NCBI RefSeq assembly: GCF_012999535.1
Contig: NZ_JABBWV010000003.1
Span: 518,439-582,438, forward strand
From: Microbispora sp. H11081
GTDB taxonomy: Bacteria > Actinomycetota > Actinomycetes > Streptosporangiales > Streptosporangiaceae
Reading direction: 5' to 3'
Length of the DNA stretch: 64,000 nt
Shown here: one piece after another, positions 26,428 to 35,284 of the stretch
Numbering within the stretch: the stretch's first letter is position 1
Layout: each line of letters opens with the position of its first letter
Notes under the pieces: generated by a model
Database searches by the model: none
The model's input: the letters and a program-made list of their open reading frames with translations, nothing else
Told to the model about the DNA's origin: nothing
Program-made: the position numbers and the translations under genes

Positions 26428-27333
26428 ATGCGAAGCATCGGGTATGTCGGCGTGCAGTCCGCGGCGGCGGCGGACTGGCTCGACTTCGGCCCGCGCGTCT
26501 TCGGCTTCGAGACCCGCCTTCTCCAGGACGGCACGGTGCGGGTGCGCTGGTGCGACCGCTCGCACCGCCTGGCGATCCACCCCGGCGACACGGACCGGCT
26601 GCTGTACCTCGGCTGGGAGGTCGGCGCGGACGAGTCGCCGGACGACGTGGCGGCGCGCCTGACCGCGGCGGGCTTCGCCGTCACCGAGGGCGGCGCGAGT
26701 CTGGCCGCGGCGCGTTCCGTCGAGCGGCTGATCTCCTTCGAGGACCCCTTCGGCCTGCGGCACGAGTTCTTCACCGGCCAGCAGGAGACGCCCGGCTCCT
26801 ACCGCGGGCAGCGGCCGACCTCGCGCGCCGTCACCGGCGAGCTCGGTCTGGGCTTCGTCGTGCTGCGGGTGCCCGACCTGCAGCGGGGCCTCGACTTCTA
26901 CACCGGCGTGATGGGCATGAAGGTGTCCGACGCGATCAACCTCGGCCGGGGGCTGGGGGAGATGTGGTTCCTGCGGTGCAATCCCCGCCATCACAGCATC
27001 GCCCTCCTCCAGGGTGACGACACGCTCCGGCTCGAACACGTGATGATCGAGGCGGAGACCCTGGAGGAGGTGGAGGTCGCCTGGGACCTGGCGCGCCGGG
27101 AGATGGACGCCTTCGTCAGCCCGGGGCGCCGGCTGTCGGACAACATGTTCATGTTCCGCGTGCGCACCTCGACCGGGTTCCACGTCTGCTACGGCTGGGG
27201 CGCGACCCCGGTCGAGGACGAGGAGAACTGGATCCCGCGGTACATCGACTCCTCGTCGGGCGGCATCGTCTACTCCGCCGCCGCCGTCGTGACGGCGGGG
27301 GGCGCGGCTCCCTCCGCGGACGTCACGCACTGA
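26428..27333 (+). CDS. BphC-like VOC protein lacking two of three iron ligands
   Basis: 301-residue two-module vicinal oxygen chelate protein resembling type I extradiol dioxygenases such as 2,3-dihydroxybiphenyl dioxygenase. The second module aligns well (LGFVVLRVPDLQRGLDFYTG, CNPRHHSIAL, LEHVMIEAETLEEV, FHVCYGWG). Compared with BphC ligands His146, His210 and Glu260, it has Phe143, His204 and Cys254, with the last spacing (50) preserved. His189 matches the second-sphere His195. It is thus unlikely to be a normal iron extradiol enzyme. ATG 26428 was chosen over GTG 26422 because GAGGAG at 26413 then has a nine-base gap. Last gene of the plus-strand run and convergent with the PucR gene. Confidence 0.78.
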   Translation: MRSIGYVGVQSAAAADWLDFGPRVFGFETRLLQDGTVRVRWCDRSHRLAIHPGDTDRLLYLGWEVGADESPDDVAARLTAAGFAVTEGGASLAAARSVERLISFEDPFGLRHEFFTGQQETPGSYRGQRPTSRAVTGELGLGFVVLRVPDLQRGLDFYTGVMGMKVSDAINLGRGLGEMWFLRCNPRHHSIALLQGDDTLRLEHVMIEAETLEEVEVAWDLARREMDAFVSPGRRLSDNMFMFRVRTSTGFHVCYGWGATPVEDEENWIPRYIDSSSGGIVYSAAAVVTAGGAAPSADVTH

Positions 27334-27342
27334 CGGCGGCTC

Positions 27343-28680
27343 TCACCCGTCCAACCCGCCGAGGGCTTCGAGGATCTCCAGCGCCACCTGCGCGGCGAGG
27401 CGGTCGCGGTAGGTGTTCAGGTCGAGCCCGGTGAGCTCCTCGACCCGGTGGATCCGGTAGGTGACGGTGTTCGGGTGGACGTGCAGCCGCTTGGAGGCCC
27501 GCCGCGGGCTGTTGTTCTCCTGGAAGTAGCACTGCAGCGTGGAGGTGTACTCCGAGTGGTGCTTCTTCTCGTGGCGCAGCACCCCGCCGAGGACGTCGGA
27601 GGCGAACTCGCGCAGCGTCTCGATGTCCGGCACCTGGAGCAGCAGCCTGCTGATGCCCAGCGTGTCGAACTCGACCACGGCGCCGCGCCGGCCGAGCCGC
27701 TTGATCACTTCGTTGGTCCGCCGCGCCTCCTCGTACGAGCGGGCGATGTGCGCGGGCTCGCGGAACGCGCCGCCGACGCCGATGGACACGGCGACGTCGG
27801 GGAACAGCGCCCCCAGTCGCTGCACGCACAGGTTGCCGAGTTGCTGGGCACGGCCGGGCGACCCGCCGGTGGCGTTCTCGGTCAGCACGACGACCACCTC
27901 GTCGGTCCGTACGGAGGTGATCGCGTCCGGTGCCTGGGCGACGAACAGCCGGGCGATCGCCATGGCGGCGCGTTCGGCGATGACGGCGCGGCGTCCGGTG
28001 TCGCCCGCGGGCGGCTCCAGGATGACGGAGAGGACGCGGTGGTCGCGCTCCGCGTCGTAGCCGAGATGCTGGGCCCAGCGTACGACCTCGTCGTTGTCCC
28101 GGCCCGACCCGGAAAGCAGCCCTTCGATGAGGTCGTCGCGCACCTGGCTGGCCGCCGAGAAGATGACCCGCTCGCGGGCCAGGATGACGCCGCAGATCGT
28201 CGCGGCGTGCTCGGCGATCATGAGGTCGGTGTCCTCGCCCCGGTCGGGGGCCGCGCCGACGAGCGAGACGAGATAGGCGGGCACCGTGTCGCCGACGAGG
28301 ATCGGGGCGACGACGCGGGCGCCGTTCCGTGCCAGGTCGGGGAACCTGCGCGGGCGGCGGTCCTTGCCCACGGTGGTGAGCATGTGCGCCAGCCGGGGGT
28401 GTATCAGGTGGTCGTGGACGTACTGGACCGCGCTTTCGTAGGTTTCGCCCGGTGACGCGGCGGCGAGGATCCCCATCTTCTGGCTGAGCACGGTCACCGT
28501 CACGTTCGTGCGGTGGGCCACCATCTGGACGACCGTGCCGATGTCGGCGTCCTGCAGGGCGAGGCCGGAGAGCTGACGGTAGATCTCCACCAGGTGGCGG
28601 AGGGTGCGGCTCTCCTGAGTCGTCTCGGTGAAGTCACGGGCGACGCTGCTCAGGCCGGTGAAATGGGACTCTGCGGCCAT
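27343..28680 (-). CDS. PucR/CdaR-family transcriptional regulator
   Basis: 445-residue regulator. An N-terminal sensor-like region (residues about 30-180, GAF-like, VTVTVLSQKMGILAAASPGE) leads to a CdaR GGDEF-like middle domain (VVVVLTENATGG, ARSYEEARRTNEVIKRLG) and a C-terminal PucR helix-turn-helix (YFQENNSPRRASKRLHVHPNTVTYRIHRVEEL). PucR proteins respond to small-molecule inducers and often act on adjacent catabolic genes. It diverges from the ABC importer operon across a 386-bp gap that contains the TTATCGGACAA element, so it is the best local candidate to control the island. Start ATG 28678-28680. Confidence 0.88.
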   Translation of the reverse strand: MAAESHFTGLSSVARDFTETTQESRTLRHLVEIYRQLSGLALQDADIGTVVQMVAHRTNVTVTVLSQKMGILAAASPGETYESAVQYVHDHLIHPRLAHMLTTVGKDRRPRRFPDLARNGARVVAPILVGDTVPAYLVSLVGAAPDRGEDTDLMIAEHAATICGVILARERVIFSAASQVRDDLIEGLLSGSGRDNDEVVRWAQHLGYDAERDHRVLSVILEPPAGDTGRRAVIAERAAMAIARLFVAQAPDAITSVRTDEVVVVLTENATGGSPGRAQQLGNLCVQRLGALFPDVAVSIGVGGAFREPAHIARSYEEARRTNEVIKRLGRRGAVVEFDTLGISRLLLQVPDIETLREFASDVLGGVLRHEKKHHSEYTSTLQCYFQENNSPRRASKRLHVHPNTVTYRIHRVEELTGLDLNTYRDRLAAQVALEILEALGGLDG

Positions 28681-29066
28681 GTGTGAATCCTAGGGTCGAG
28701 TGCCGGTGTTGCCATGTGCCGGAGGCCAAAGAGAAGGGCCTCATCCTGTGCCGCGGACCACAGCGCTCGTGCGCGGCGCGGGTTTATACGTGGTGGCTCT
28801 CTGATCCCTGGCACCCCTCTGGGCCCTCGTCCTGCTTGGACGGGGGGTCGCCCCAGCGCCTCCGGTAACAATCACGAAACCGCTCATTTACCCGACCGCC
28901 CCCCTCTTGACGTCAACTTACCCGCAGTGCAGCATTGCGTTTACAACTATTACACATTTTGTCCCATTATCGGACAAGGGTCATGTGGATCGAAGTGGTC
29001 GGAGGCAGCCGGCATGTGCCCGCTCCGGGCAGCTTCGTTTCCGCCCATCGGTGGACGGAGGTGACG
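28681..29066. other. Divergent regulatory gap between PucR gene and importer operon
   Basis: No gene is supported in these 386 bases. The left half (28700-28865) is GC-rich coding-like DNA without a credible start. The right half, from about 28905, turns AT-rich (TTACAACTATTACACATTTT) and contains the shared operator. TTGACG at 28907 or TTTACA at 28940 may be -35 elements, but no convincing -10 pairs with either. Transcripts probably begin here in both directions. Confidence 0.5.
28959..28977. promoter_or_regulatory. Operator-like inverted repeat upstream of importer operon (site 4)
   Basis: TTGTCC and GGACAA flank seven bases; the right part ATTATCGGACAA matches the core element found at three other promoters in the island. 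About 90 bases separate it from the first permease start. Confidence 0.55.
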
Positions 29067-30014
29067 GTGAGCGCTCGTATGGTCTTACGCCGGCTCGGCG
29101 GCGGCCTGCTGGTTCTGTGGCTGGTGTCGATACTCACCTTCCTGCTGGTACAGCTGATCCCCGGCGATCCCGCCGAGGTGATCGCGGGTGAGAACGCCAC
29201 GGTGGAAGAGGTCGCCCGGATCCGCACCGAACTCGGGCTGGGTCAGCCGGTGCTCGAGCAGTACCTCAACTGGTTCTCCGGCATCCTGCGCGGAGACCTG
29301 GGCGACTCGCTGTTCACCAACCGGTCCGTCGCGACGACGATCGCCGAGGCGGCGCCGCCGACCGTGGTCATCACCACGATGGCGATCCTGGTCGCGGTCG
29401 TGATCGGCGTGACGGCCGGAATCGCCGCCGGCCTCACCCAGGGAAGCTGGATCGACCGGGCAGTGTCGGCCGCGGCCACTCTCGGCATCGCGATGCCCAG
29501 CTTCTGGCTGGCGATGGTGCTGGTCTCGGTGTTCGCGCTGACCAACCCCTGGCTCCCCGCGACCGGATACGTCGACGTCAGGAGCGGCTTCGGCGTCTGG
29601 CTCTCGCACGTCATCCTGCCGTCCACCGCGCTCGGGCTGGCCACCGCCGCCGAACTCGCCCGGCACACCCGAGGCTGTGTCGCCGACGTGCTGACCCGCC
29701 CGTACGTGCGCACGGCACGTGCCAGGGGCGCGTCGGGCGTCTGGCTGATCCGCCGGCACATCCTGCGCAACGCGGCCATCCCCGTCGTGACCGTGCTCGG
29801 CCTGCAGACCGGCCGGCTCCTGGGCGGAGCCATCGTGGTGGAGGCGGTGTTCGGCATCTCCGGGCTCGGCTCCCTGGCCATCAACTCGGTGCTGCAGCGG
29901 GACTACCCGATGATCCAGGGCTACGTCCTGTTCAGCGCCGTCGTCGTGGTGGCGATCAACCTCATCGTGGATCTGGCCTACGGCTGGATCAATCCGAAAG
30001 TGCGCACCGCATGA
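29067..30014 (+). CDS. ABC transporter permease, dipeptide/oligopeptide type (DppB-like)
   Basis: 315-residue membrane protein of the DppB/OppB family with six predicted helices; the first is GGLLVLWLVSILTFLLVQLI. The family hallmark IPGDPAEVIAGENAT follows it, and the EAA loop lies around TARARGASGVWLIRRHILRN. The GTG start at 29067 is chosen for the GGAGG site six bases upstream; the frame stays open further upstream but runs through the operator. First gene of a tightly coupled plus operon (overlaps at 30011, 30877, 31889 and 32926). Despite the family name the cargo may be a non-peptide compound, given the catabolic genes that follow. Confidence 0.9.
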   Translation: MSARMVLRRLGGGLLVLWLVSILTFLLVQLIPGDPAEVIAGENATVEEVARIRTELGLGQPVLEQYLNWFSGILRGDLGDSLFTNRSVATTIAEAAPPTVVITTMAILVAVVIGVTAGIAAGLTQGSWIDRAVSAAATLGIAMPSFWLAMVLVSVFALTNPWLPATGYVDVRSGFGVWLSHVILPSTALGLATAAELARHTRGCVADVLTRPYVRTARARGASGVWLIRRHILRNAAIPVVTVLGLQTGRLLGGAIVVEAVFGISGLGSLAINSVLQRDYPMIQGYVLFSAVVVVAINLIVDLAYGWINPKVRTA

Positions 30015-30880
30015 CCACGGCCACCATCAGCACCACCGTCAGCAAACGCCCGCGCCACGTCGCCAGGTCGCTCCTGCGCCGCCCGGCCAGCGCGGCCGCC
30101 ATCGGGTTCGTCGCCCTCCTCGTCTTCCTGGCCATCGCGGGCCCGCTCGTCTCCCCGCACGACCCCGAGACCCAGGACCTCGGCAACAGGTTCGCCGGGC
30201 TCAGCTCGACCCACCTGCTGGGCACCGACGAGTTCGGCCGCGACGTCGCCAGCCGCATCATCCAGGCCACCCGCATCGCCATCGTCGCCCCGCTCATCGC
30301 GGTGGGCGTCGGGCTGCTCATCGGCCTGCCGCTCGGGCTGTGGGCCGGTCTGCGCCGGGGCGCGGTGGACGCGATCGCCGGCCGGCTGGCCGACACGATC
30401 CTGAGCCTGCCCGCCCTCGTCGGGGCGCTGGCCATCGTCGCGGTGCTCGGCCCCGGGCTGGTCAACGCCATGCTCGCCGTCGGCATCATCTTCTCGCCCG
30501 GACTGTTCCGCGTCGTACGCGGCGCGACGCTCTCGGTCGCGGAGGAGACCTTCGTCGACTCGGCCGAGGCGATCGGCTCGTCCACCCGGCGGACTCTCTG
30601 GGTGCACATCCTGCCCAACATCGCCGCTCCGCTGCTGGTCCAGGTCACGATCCTCATGGGCGTCGCGCTGCTGGCCGAGGCCAGCCTGAGCTTCATCGGC
30701 CTCGGGGTGCAGCCGCCCGACGCGAGCTGGGGATCGATGCTCAAGTCCGCGTACAACAACCAGTTCGAATCCCCCTTCTCGGTGGTGCCGTCCGGGATCG
30801 CGATGGTGCTGACCGTTCTCGCGTTCAACACGATCGGTGACTCCATCCGCGATGCGGTCGGACTCAGGAGGCGTACATGA
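30011..30880 (+). CDS. ABC transporter permease, dipeptide/oligopeptide type (DppC-like)
   Basis: 289-residue second permease. The N-terminal helix (AAIGFVALLVFLAIAGPLV) and the family segment HLLGTDEFGRDVASRII near residue 70 are typical of DppC/OppC. The EAA loop is in AIGSSTRRTLWVHILPNIAAPLLV. Starts with ATGA over the stop of the first permease and ends with ATGA into the ATPase. It forms the heterodimeric channel with its neighbour. Confidence 0.9.
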   Translation: MTTATISTTVSKRPRHVARSLLRRPASAAAIGFVALLVFLAIAGPLVSPHDPETQDLGNRFAGLSSTHLLGTDEFGRDVASRIIQATRIAIVAPLIAVGVGLLIGLPLGLWAGLRRGAVDAIAGRLADTILSLPALVGALAIVAVLGPGLVNAMLAVGIIFSPGLFRVVRGATLSVAEETFVDSAEAIGSSTRRTLWVHILPNIAAPLLVQVTILMGVALLAEASLSFIGLGVQPPDASWGSMLKSAYNNQFESPFSVVPSGIAMVLTVLAFNTIGDSIRDAVGLRRRT

Positions 30881-31896
30881 CCACCGGACAGGGACAGCCG
30901 GTCGGCGAGCCGTTGCTGGCCGTGGAGGGTCTCACCATCGACCTGCCGGGACGGCAACCCGGGCTGGTCCAGGACGTCACGTTCGAGGTGCGCAAGGGCC
31001 GCGCGGTCGCGCTGATCGGCGAGTCCGGCTGCGGCAAGACGCTGACCTCCATGGCGGTGCTCGGCCTGCTGCCCCCCGCCGTCAGGGTCTCCGCGGGCGC
31101 GATCCGCTTCGACGGCGTCGACCTGCTCCGCTGCTCCGCCCGTCAGCTCCGCCAGATCCGCGGCGGGCCGGTCGGCATGGTGTTCCAGGAACCGATGAGC
31201 AGCCTCAACCCCACGATGACGGTCGGCGACCAGATCGCCGAGGTGCGGCGGCTGCACCTGAAGGAGCGGCGCTCGGTGGCGCTCAGGCAGGCCCGTGAGC
31301 TGCTGACCCGGGTCGGCATCCCGAACGCCGACCGCCGGCTCCGGTCCTACCCGCACGAGCTGAGCGGCGGCATGCAGCAGCGGGTCATGATCGCGGCGGC
31401 CATCGCCTGCGAGCCGAAGCTGCTGATCGCCGACGAGCCGACCACCGCCCTCGACGTCACGATCCAGGCGGAGATCCTCGAACTCCTGCGGGACCTGCGC
31501 GACAGCCTCGAACTGGCCGTGCTCCTGGTGACGCACGACCTCGGGGTGGTCGCGGACTTCTGCGACGACGTGGTCGTCATGTACGCGGGTCACATCGCCG
31601 AGCGCACCTCCGTAGACGAGCTGTTCTACCGGCCGCGACACCCCTACTCCAGCGCGCTGCTGGCCTCCGTGCCGCAGTCCGGCCGGGCGAGGACCAAGCT
31701 GAACGTGATCGCGGGCCGTGTCCCCTCGGCGGGGCAGTTCCCGGGCGGCTGCCGGTTCGAGCCCCGCTGCGAGCACAGCGTCGAGTCCGTCTGCCGGCTG
31801 CCGCAGGCCGACACGGCCGTCGACGACGGCCACCGCACCCGGTGCGGACGCGTCGCCTCCGGCGACCTGATTCTCGAGGGGGCCGTCCGTGGCTGA
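30877..31896 (+). CDS. ABC transporter ATPase, dipeptide/oligopeptide type (DppD-like)
   Basis: 339-residue ATPase with Walker A IGESGCGKTLTSM near residue 46, Q-loop FQEPMSSLNPTMTV, signature LSGGMQQRVMIAAAI, Walker B LLIADEPTTALDVT and switch VTHDLGVVADFC. The C-terminal oligopeptide-transporter extension is present with its cysteines (GCRFEPRCEHSVESVC). Overlaps the second ATPase gene by eight bases. All catalytic residues look intact. Confidence 0.92.
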   Translation: MTTGQGQPVGEPLLAVEGLTIDLPGRQPGLVQDVTFEVRKGRAVALIGESGCGKTLTSMAVLGLLPPAVRVSAGAIRFDGVDLLRCSARQLRQIRGGPVGMVFQEPMSSLNPTMTVGDQIAEVRRLHLKERRSVALRQARELLTRVGIPNADRRLRSYPHELSGGMQQRVMIAAAIACEPKLLIADEPTTALDVTIQAEILELLRDLRDSLELAVLLVTHDLGVVADFCDDVVVMYAGHIAERTSVDELFYRPRHPYSSALLASVPQSGRARTKLNVIAGRVPSAGQFPGGCRFEPRCEHSVESVCRLPQADTAVDDGHRTRCGRVASGDLILEGAVRG

Positions 31897-32929
31897 GGAC
31901 CGTGTGGTCGTGCGGGTGCGCGGCCTGACCAAGTCGTTCCCGCTGCGCCGCACCATGCTGGGCCGGCCGCTCGAGAGCGTGCGCGCCGTCGACGGAGTCG
32001 ACCTCGACGTGCTCGCCGGCCAGACGGTCGGCATCGTCGGGGAGTCGGGCTCGGGCAAGACCACGGTGGGCCGTCTGATGTCCCGGCTGCTCAAGCCGGA
32101 CCAGGGCACGATCGAGGTGGAGGGCAAGGACGTCAGCCGGGCGCGCGGCCGCGAGCTGAAGGAGATGCGCGGCCGGCTCCAGGTCATCTTCCAGGACCCG
32201 TACGGCGCGCTCGACCCCACCAAGACCATCGGCCACGCCATCGCGGAGCCGCTCCTGGTCCACGGCAGGATCGGCCGGGGCGAGATGCGGGAGCGGGCGG
32301 CCCAGTTGCTCGCCCGGGTCACGCTCGACCCCGCGCTCGTCGACAGGTATCCGGACGAGCTGTCCGGCGGGCAGCGGCAGCGGGTCTGCATCGCCCGCGC
32401 GCTGGCGCTCTCGCCGAGCGTGCTCGTCGCCGACGAGCCGACCTCCGCGCTGGACCTGTCCACACGTTCGGAGATCCTCAACCTGCTGCTGTCGATCCAG
32501 CAGGACACCGGGCAGGCGGTGGTGCTGGTGTCCCACGACTTCGCCACCGTACGGCACCTGTCGCACCGCATCGCGGTGATGTACCTGGGCCGGATCGTCG
32601 AGGAGGGCACCGCCGAGCAGATCGCGGAGGACCCCCGGCATCCGTACACCAAGGCGTTGCTGTCGGCCGTGCCCGTGCCGGACCCGGACGCGCAGCGGTC
32701 GCGCCGCCGCATCGTGCTGCGGGGCGACCTGCCCGACCCGGCGAACCCGCCGTCGGGATGCCGCTTCCGCACCCGCTGCCCGCTCGCCACGGACGAGTGC
32801 GCGCACGTGGATCCGCCGCTGCTGCGGATCAGCGCGGAGCACAAGGTGGCGTGCGTGCTGCACAGGCCGGCGGACGACCCGCCTCCCGCGGCGCGCGTCA
32901 TCGAGGAGAGCAGGGAGGCGGCGAGATGA
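31889..32929 (+). CDS. ABC transporter ATPase, dipeptide/oligopeptide type (DppF-like)
   Basis: 346-residue second ATPase; GTG start within the end of the first. Walker A is VGESGSGKTTVGRLM, signature LSGGQRQRVCIARAL, Walker B VLVADEPTSALDLS, switch VLVSHDFATVRHL, with the Cys-containing C-terminal extension SGCRFRTRCPLATDEC. Completes a BCDF importer; the binding lipoprotein is probably the one encoded at 39136. The stop overlaps the CoA-transferase start, so import and CoA transfer are encoded in one coupled unit. Confidence 0.92.
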   Translation: MAEDRVVVRVRGLTKSFPLRRTMLGRPLESVRAVDGVDLDVLAGQTVGIVGESGSGKTTVGRLMSRLLKPDQGTIEVEGKDVSRARGRELKEMRGRLQVIFQDPYGALDPTKTIGHAIAEPLLVHGRIGRGEMRERAAQLLARVTLDPALVDRYPDELSGGQRQRVCIARALALSPSVLVADEPTSALDLSTRSEILNLLLSIQQDTGQAVVLVSHDFATVRHLSHRIAVMYLGRIVEEGTAEQIAEDPRHPYTKALLSAVPVPDPDAQRSRRRIVLRGDLPDPANPPSGCRFRTRCPLATDECAHVDPPLLRISAEHKVACVLHRPADDPPPAARVIEESREAAR

Positions 32930-35259
32930 GCGACCGTGGACGGGCCGCCGGGGTGCTCGACGGGGTCAGGGTCGTCGACTTCGGCCACCACGTCGCCGGC
33001 CCGCTGGCCGCGCTGATGCTCGCCGACCAGGGCGCCGACGTGATCCACGTCGATCGGCCCGGCAGCGTGCCCGCCGCCGACGACGCGTTCTTCAACCGGG
33101 GCAAGCGGCGCATCGCGCTCGACCTGAAGACCGAGGCGGACCTGGCCGTCGCCCGCGACCTCGTCCGGCGGGCCGACGTCCTCGTCGAGAACTTCCGTCC
33201 CGGGGTGATGGACCGGCTCGGGCTCGGCTGGGAGGAGACGCGGGCCGCCAACCCGCGGCTCGTCTACTGCTCGATGCCCGGCTTCTCCGCCGACGACCCC
33301 CGGGCCGGCGTCCCCGGCTGGGAGGGCGTCATCGCGGCGGCCACCGGCAACTGCCGGATCCGGCCCGGCTACGTGCCGGACGGCTGGGACGAGACCCGGC
33401 CGACCTACACGGCGATCCCCGTCGCGTCCAACTTCGCCGCGTTCTGCGGCGCCTTCGCGATCGTGGCGGCCCTGACCGCCCGGCACCGCAGCGGGCGCGG
33501 CGACCGCGTCGAGGTCCCCCTGTTCGACGCGATGTTCGAGGCCATCGGCGGGAGCGGCGCCTACCCGGTCGCGCGCGGGCTGCCGCCGGAGCGCGCGATC
33601 AGCGCCAACGGCAGCGGCACCTACCGCTGCGCGGACGGCCGCCACGTGCAGTTCAACCCGATCGGCGCGACGACCCGGTTCCTGACCTGGTTCCTCGACG
33701 CGGCCGGGGCGACGGCGTGGGCGGGCGAAGGGCTGACCGACCGCGCCCGCATGGATCGCGAGCCGGAGCTGCGGCGGGTGCTGCACGAGCGGCTGACCGC
33801 CTTGTTCGCCACCCGGCCCGCCCGGGAGTGGGAGGAGCTGGCCAACGCGGCCGGCGTGCCGCTCGCGGCGGTCAGGACCACCGCCGAGTGGCTCGACGAG
33901 CCGCATGCCCGTGCGTCCGGGCAGGTCGTCGTGCTCGACGATCCGCTGCTCGGCGAGGTGGCGATGCCCGGCTCCGCCGTGTGGCTGTCGGCGGCCCCAG
34001 AGCCGCCCGCCAGTCCGCGGCGCCTGCCGGACGCGGACCGCGCCGAGATCCTCGCGGAACTCGGCGCGAGTCCCGCCGGGCCGCCGGAGGCCGCGGGCGA
34101 TCCGGCCGCCGCGCTTCCGTACGCCGGCCTCAGGGTCGTTGACCTGACCCAGATCCTGGCCGGGCCGAGCGCGGGGCGGATGCTGGTCGAGTTCGGCGCA
34201 GACGTCGTGAAGATCAACGTGCCGCAGCGGCGCGTCGGCGCGCACGGCTTCGTCAACCGCGGCAAGCGGACGGTCCTCCTGGACGTGAAGACCGGCGAGG
34301 GCCAGCGGCTCCTGTGGCGGCTCCTCGCCGACGCGGACGTCCTGACCTGCAACTTCCCCGAACGGACCGCAGAACGCTACGGGCTCGGGTACGAGCACGT
34401 ACGGGCCCGCCGCCCGGACATCGTCTACGTGTCGGTCACCTGCTACGGATCCGGCGGGCCGTGGGCGGGCCGCCGCGGATACGAGACCCAGGGACAGGCC
34501 GCGACCGGGATCATGAGCCGCACGGGCGGCGAGGGCGCGCCGGCCGTGCTCGGCCCCTACAACCTGCTCGACTACGGCACCGGCGTCATGGCCGCATTCG
34601 CCACCGCGCTGGCCCTTCACCACCGGGAGCTGACCGGCGCGGGCCAGCACGTACGCGCCTCGCTCACCCAGACGGGCACCTACCAGCAGGCGAGATACGC
34701 GCTGCGTCCCGCCGCGGACGGCCCCGCCGAGCCGCAGGGGCCCACGGCGCTCGGGACCGGCGCGTGGCACCGGTTCTACCGGGCCGCCGACGGATGGTTC
34801 TTCCTCGGGGCGTCCCCGGACCTGCTGCCGGTTCTCCGCGAGGTCCCCGGCCTGGAGGCGCTGTCCGGCGTCGACGGATCGGACGAGGCCGCGGTGGCCG
34901 AGGTCCTAGAGACCGCGTTCCGCACCGCCACGGCCGGCGAGTGGACCGCGCGCCTCACCGCGGCGGACGTGGGCGCGCACCCGGTCACGCCGCTCGCGGA
35001 ACTGATGAGCGACCCGCGCGTCCACGCGCGCGGGCTCGCGGTCACCCAGGTCTCCGAGGAGGCCGGTGAGGTGGTGATGCCCGGCATCGCCATCCGGGTG
35101 CACGGCAACCCGCCCCGCCTGGGCCATCCGGTACGCAGGCCGGGCGCCGACGCCCACGACGTGCTGCGCGAGATCGGGCTCTCCGACTCGGCCGACACCC
35201 TGGAGCGGGCCTGGGTGCTCCAGACGACCGCGTTGCCCGCCGGCTGGGACCACTTCTGA
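32926..35259 (+). CDS. Double-domain CaiB/BaiF CoA-transferase; first half lacks the catalytic Asp
   Basis: 777-residue fusion of two class III CoA-transferase domains (about 8-370 and 395-777); the usual length is near 400. Each begins with the family motif: LDGVRVVDFGHHVAGPLAALM and LRVVDLTQILAGPSAGRML. The catalytic aspartate that carries the acyl anhydride (Asp169 in formyl-CoA transferase) is Asp549 (NLLDYGTG) in the second half, but Ser168 (PVASNFAAF) in the first. Only one active site is thus expected, with the other half structural. Class III enzymes form interlocked dimers, so the fusion may mimic a heterodimer. It likely loads CoA onto the imported acid. Confidence 0.88.
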   Translation: MSDRGRAAGVLDGVRVVDFGHHVAGPLAALMLADQGADVIHVDRPGSVPAADDAFFNRGKRRIALDLKTEADLAVARDLVRRADVLVENFRPGVMDRLGLGWEETRAANPRLVYCSMPGFSADDPRAGVPGWEGVIAAATGNCRIRPGYVPDGWDETRPTYTAIPVASNFAAFCGAFAIVAALTARHRSGRGDRVEVPLFDAMFEAIGGSGAYPVARGLPPERAISANGSGTYRCADGRHVQFNPIGATTRFLTWFLDAAGATAWAGEGLTDRARMDREPELRRVLHERLTALFATRPAREWEELANAAGVPLAAVRTTAEWLDEPHARASGQVVVLDDPLLGEVAMPGSAVWLSAAPEPPASPRRLPDADRAEILAELGASPAGPPEAAGDPAAALPYAGLRVVDLTQILAGPSAGRMLVEFGADVVKINVPQRRVGAHGFVNRGKRTVLLDVKTGEGQRLLWRLLADADVLTCNFPERTAERYGLGYEHVRARRPDIVYVSVTCYGSGGPWAGRRGYETQGQAATGIMSRTGGEGAPAVLGPYNLLDYGTGVMAAFATALALHHRELTGAGQHVRASLTQTGTYQQARYALRPAADGPAEPQGPTALGTGAWHRFYRAADGWFFLGASPDLLPVLREVPGLEALSGVDGSDEAAVAEVLETAFRTATAGEWTARLTAADVGAHPVTPLAELMSDPRVHARGLAVTQVSEEAGEVVMPGIAIRVHGNPPRLGHPVRRPGADAHDVLREIGLSDSADTLERAWVLQTTALPAGWDHF

Positions 35260-35284
35260 CCCCCGGCACCGACATGGAGGATTG

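Noticed and set aside
28690-28870. tRNA or small RNA in the divergent gap
   Set aside because: No cloverleaf, T-loop consensus or acceptor stem could be fitted; hairpins there are short.
29989-34770. 1593-codon minus-strand open frame
   Set aside because: It lies opposite five motif-complete plus-strand genes and shows no domain of its own.
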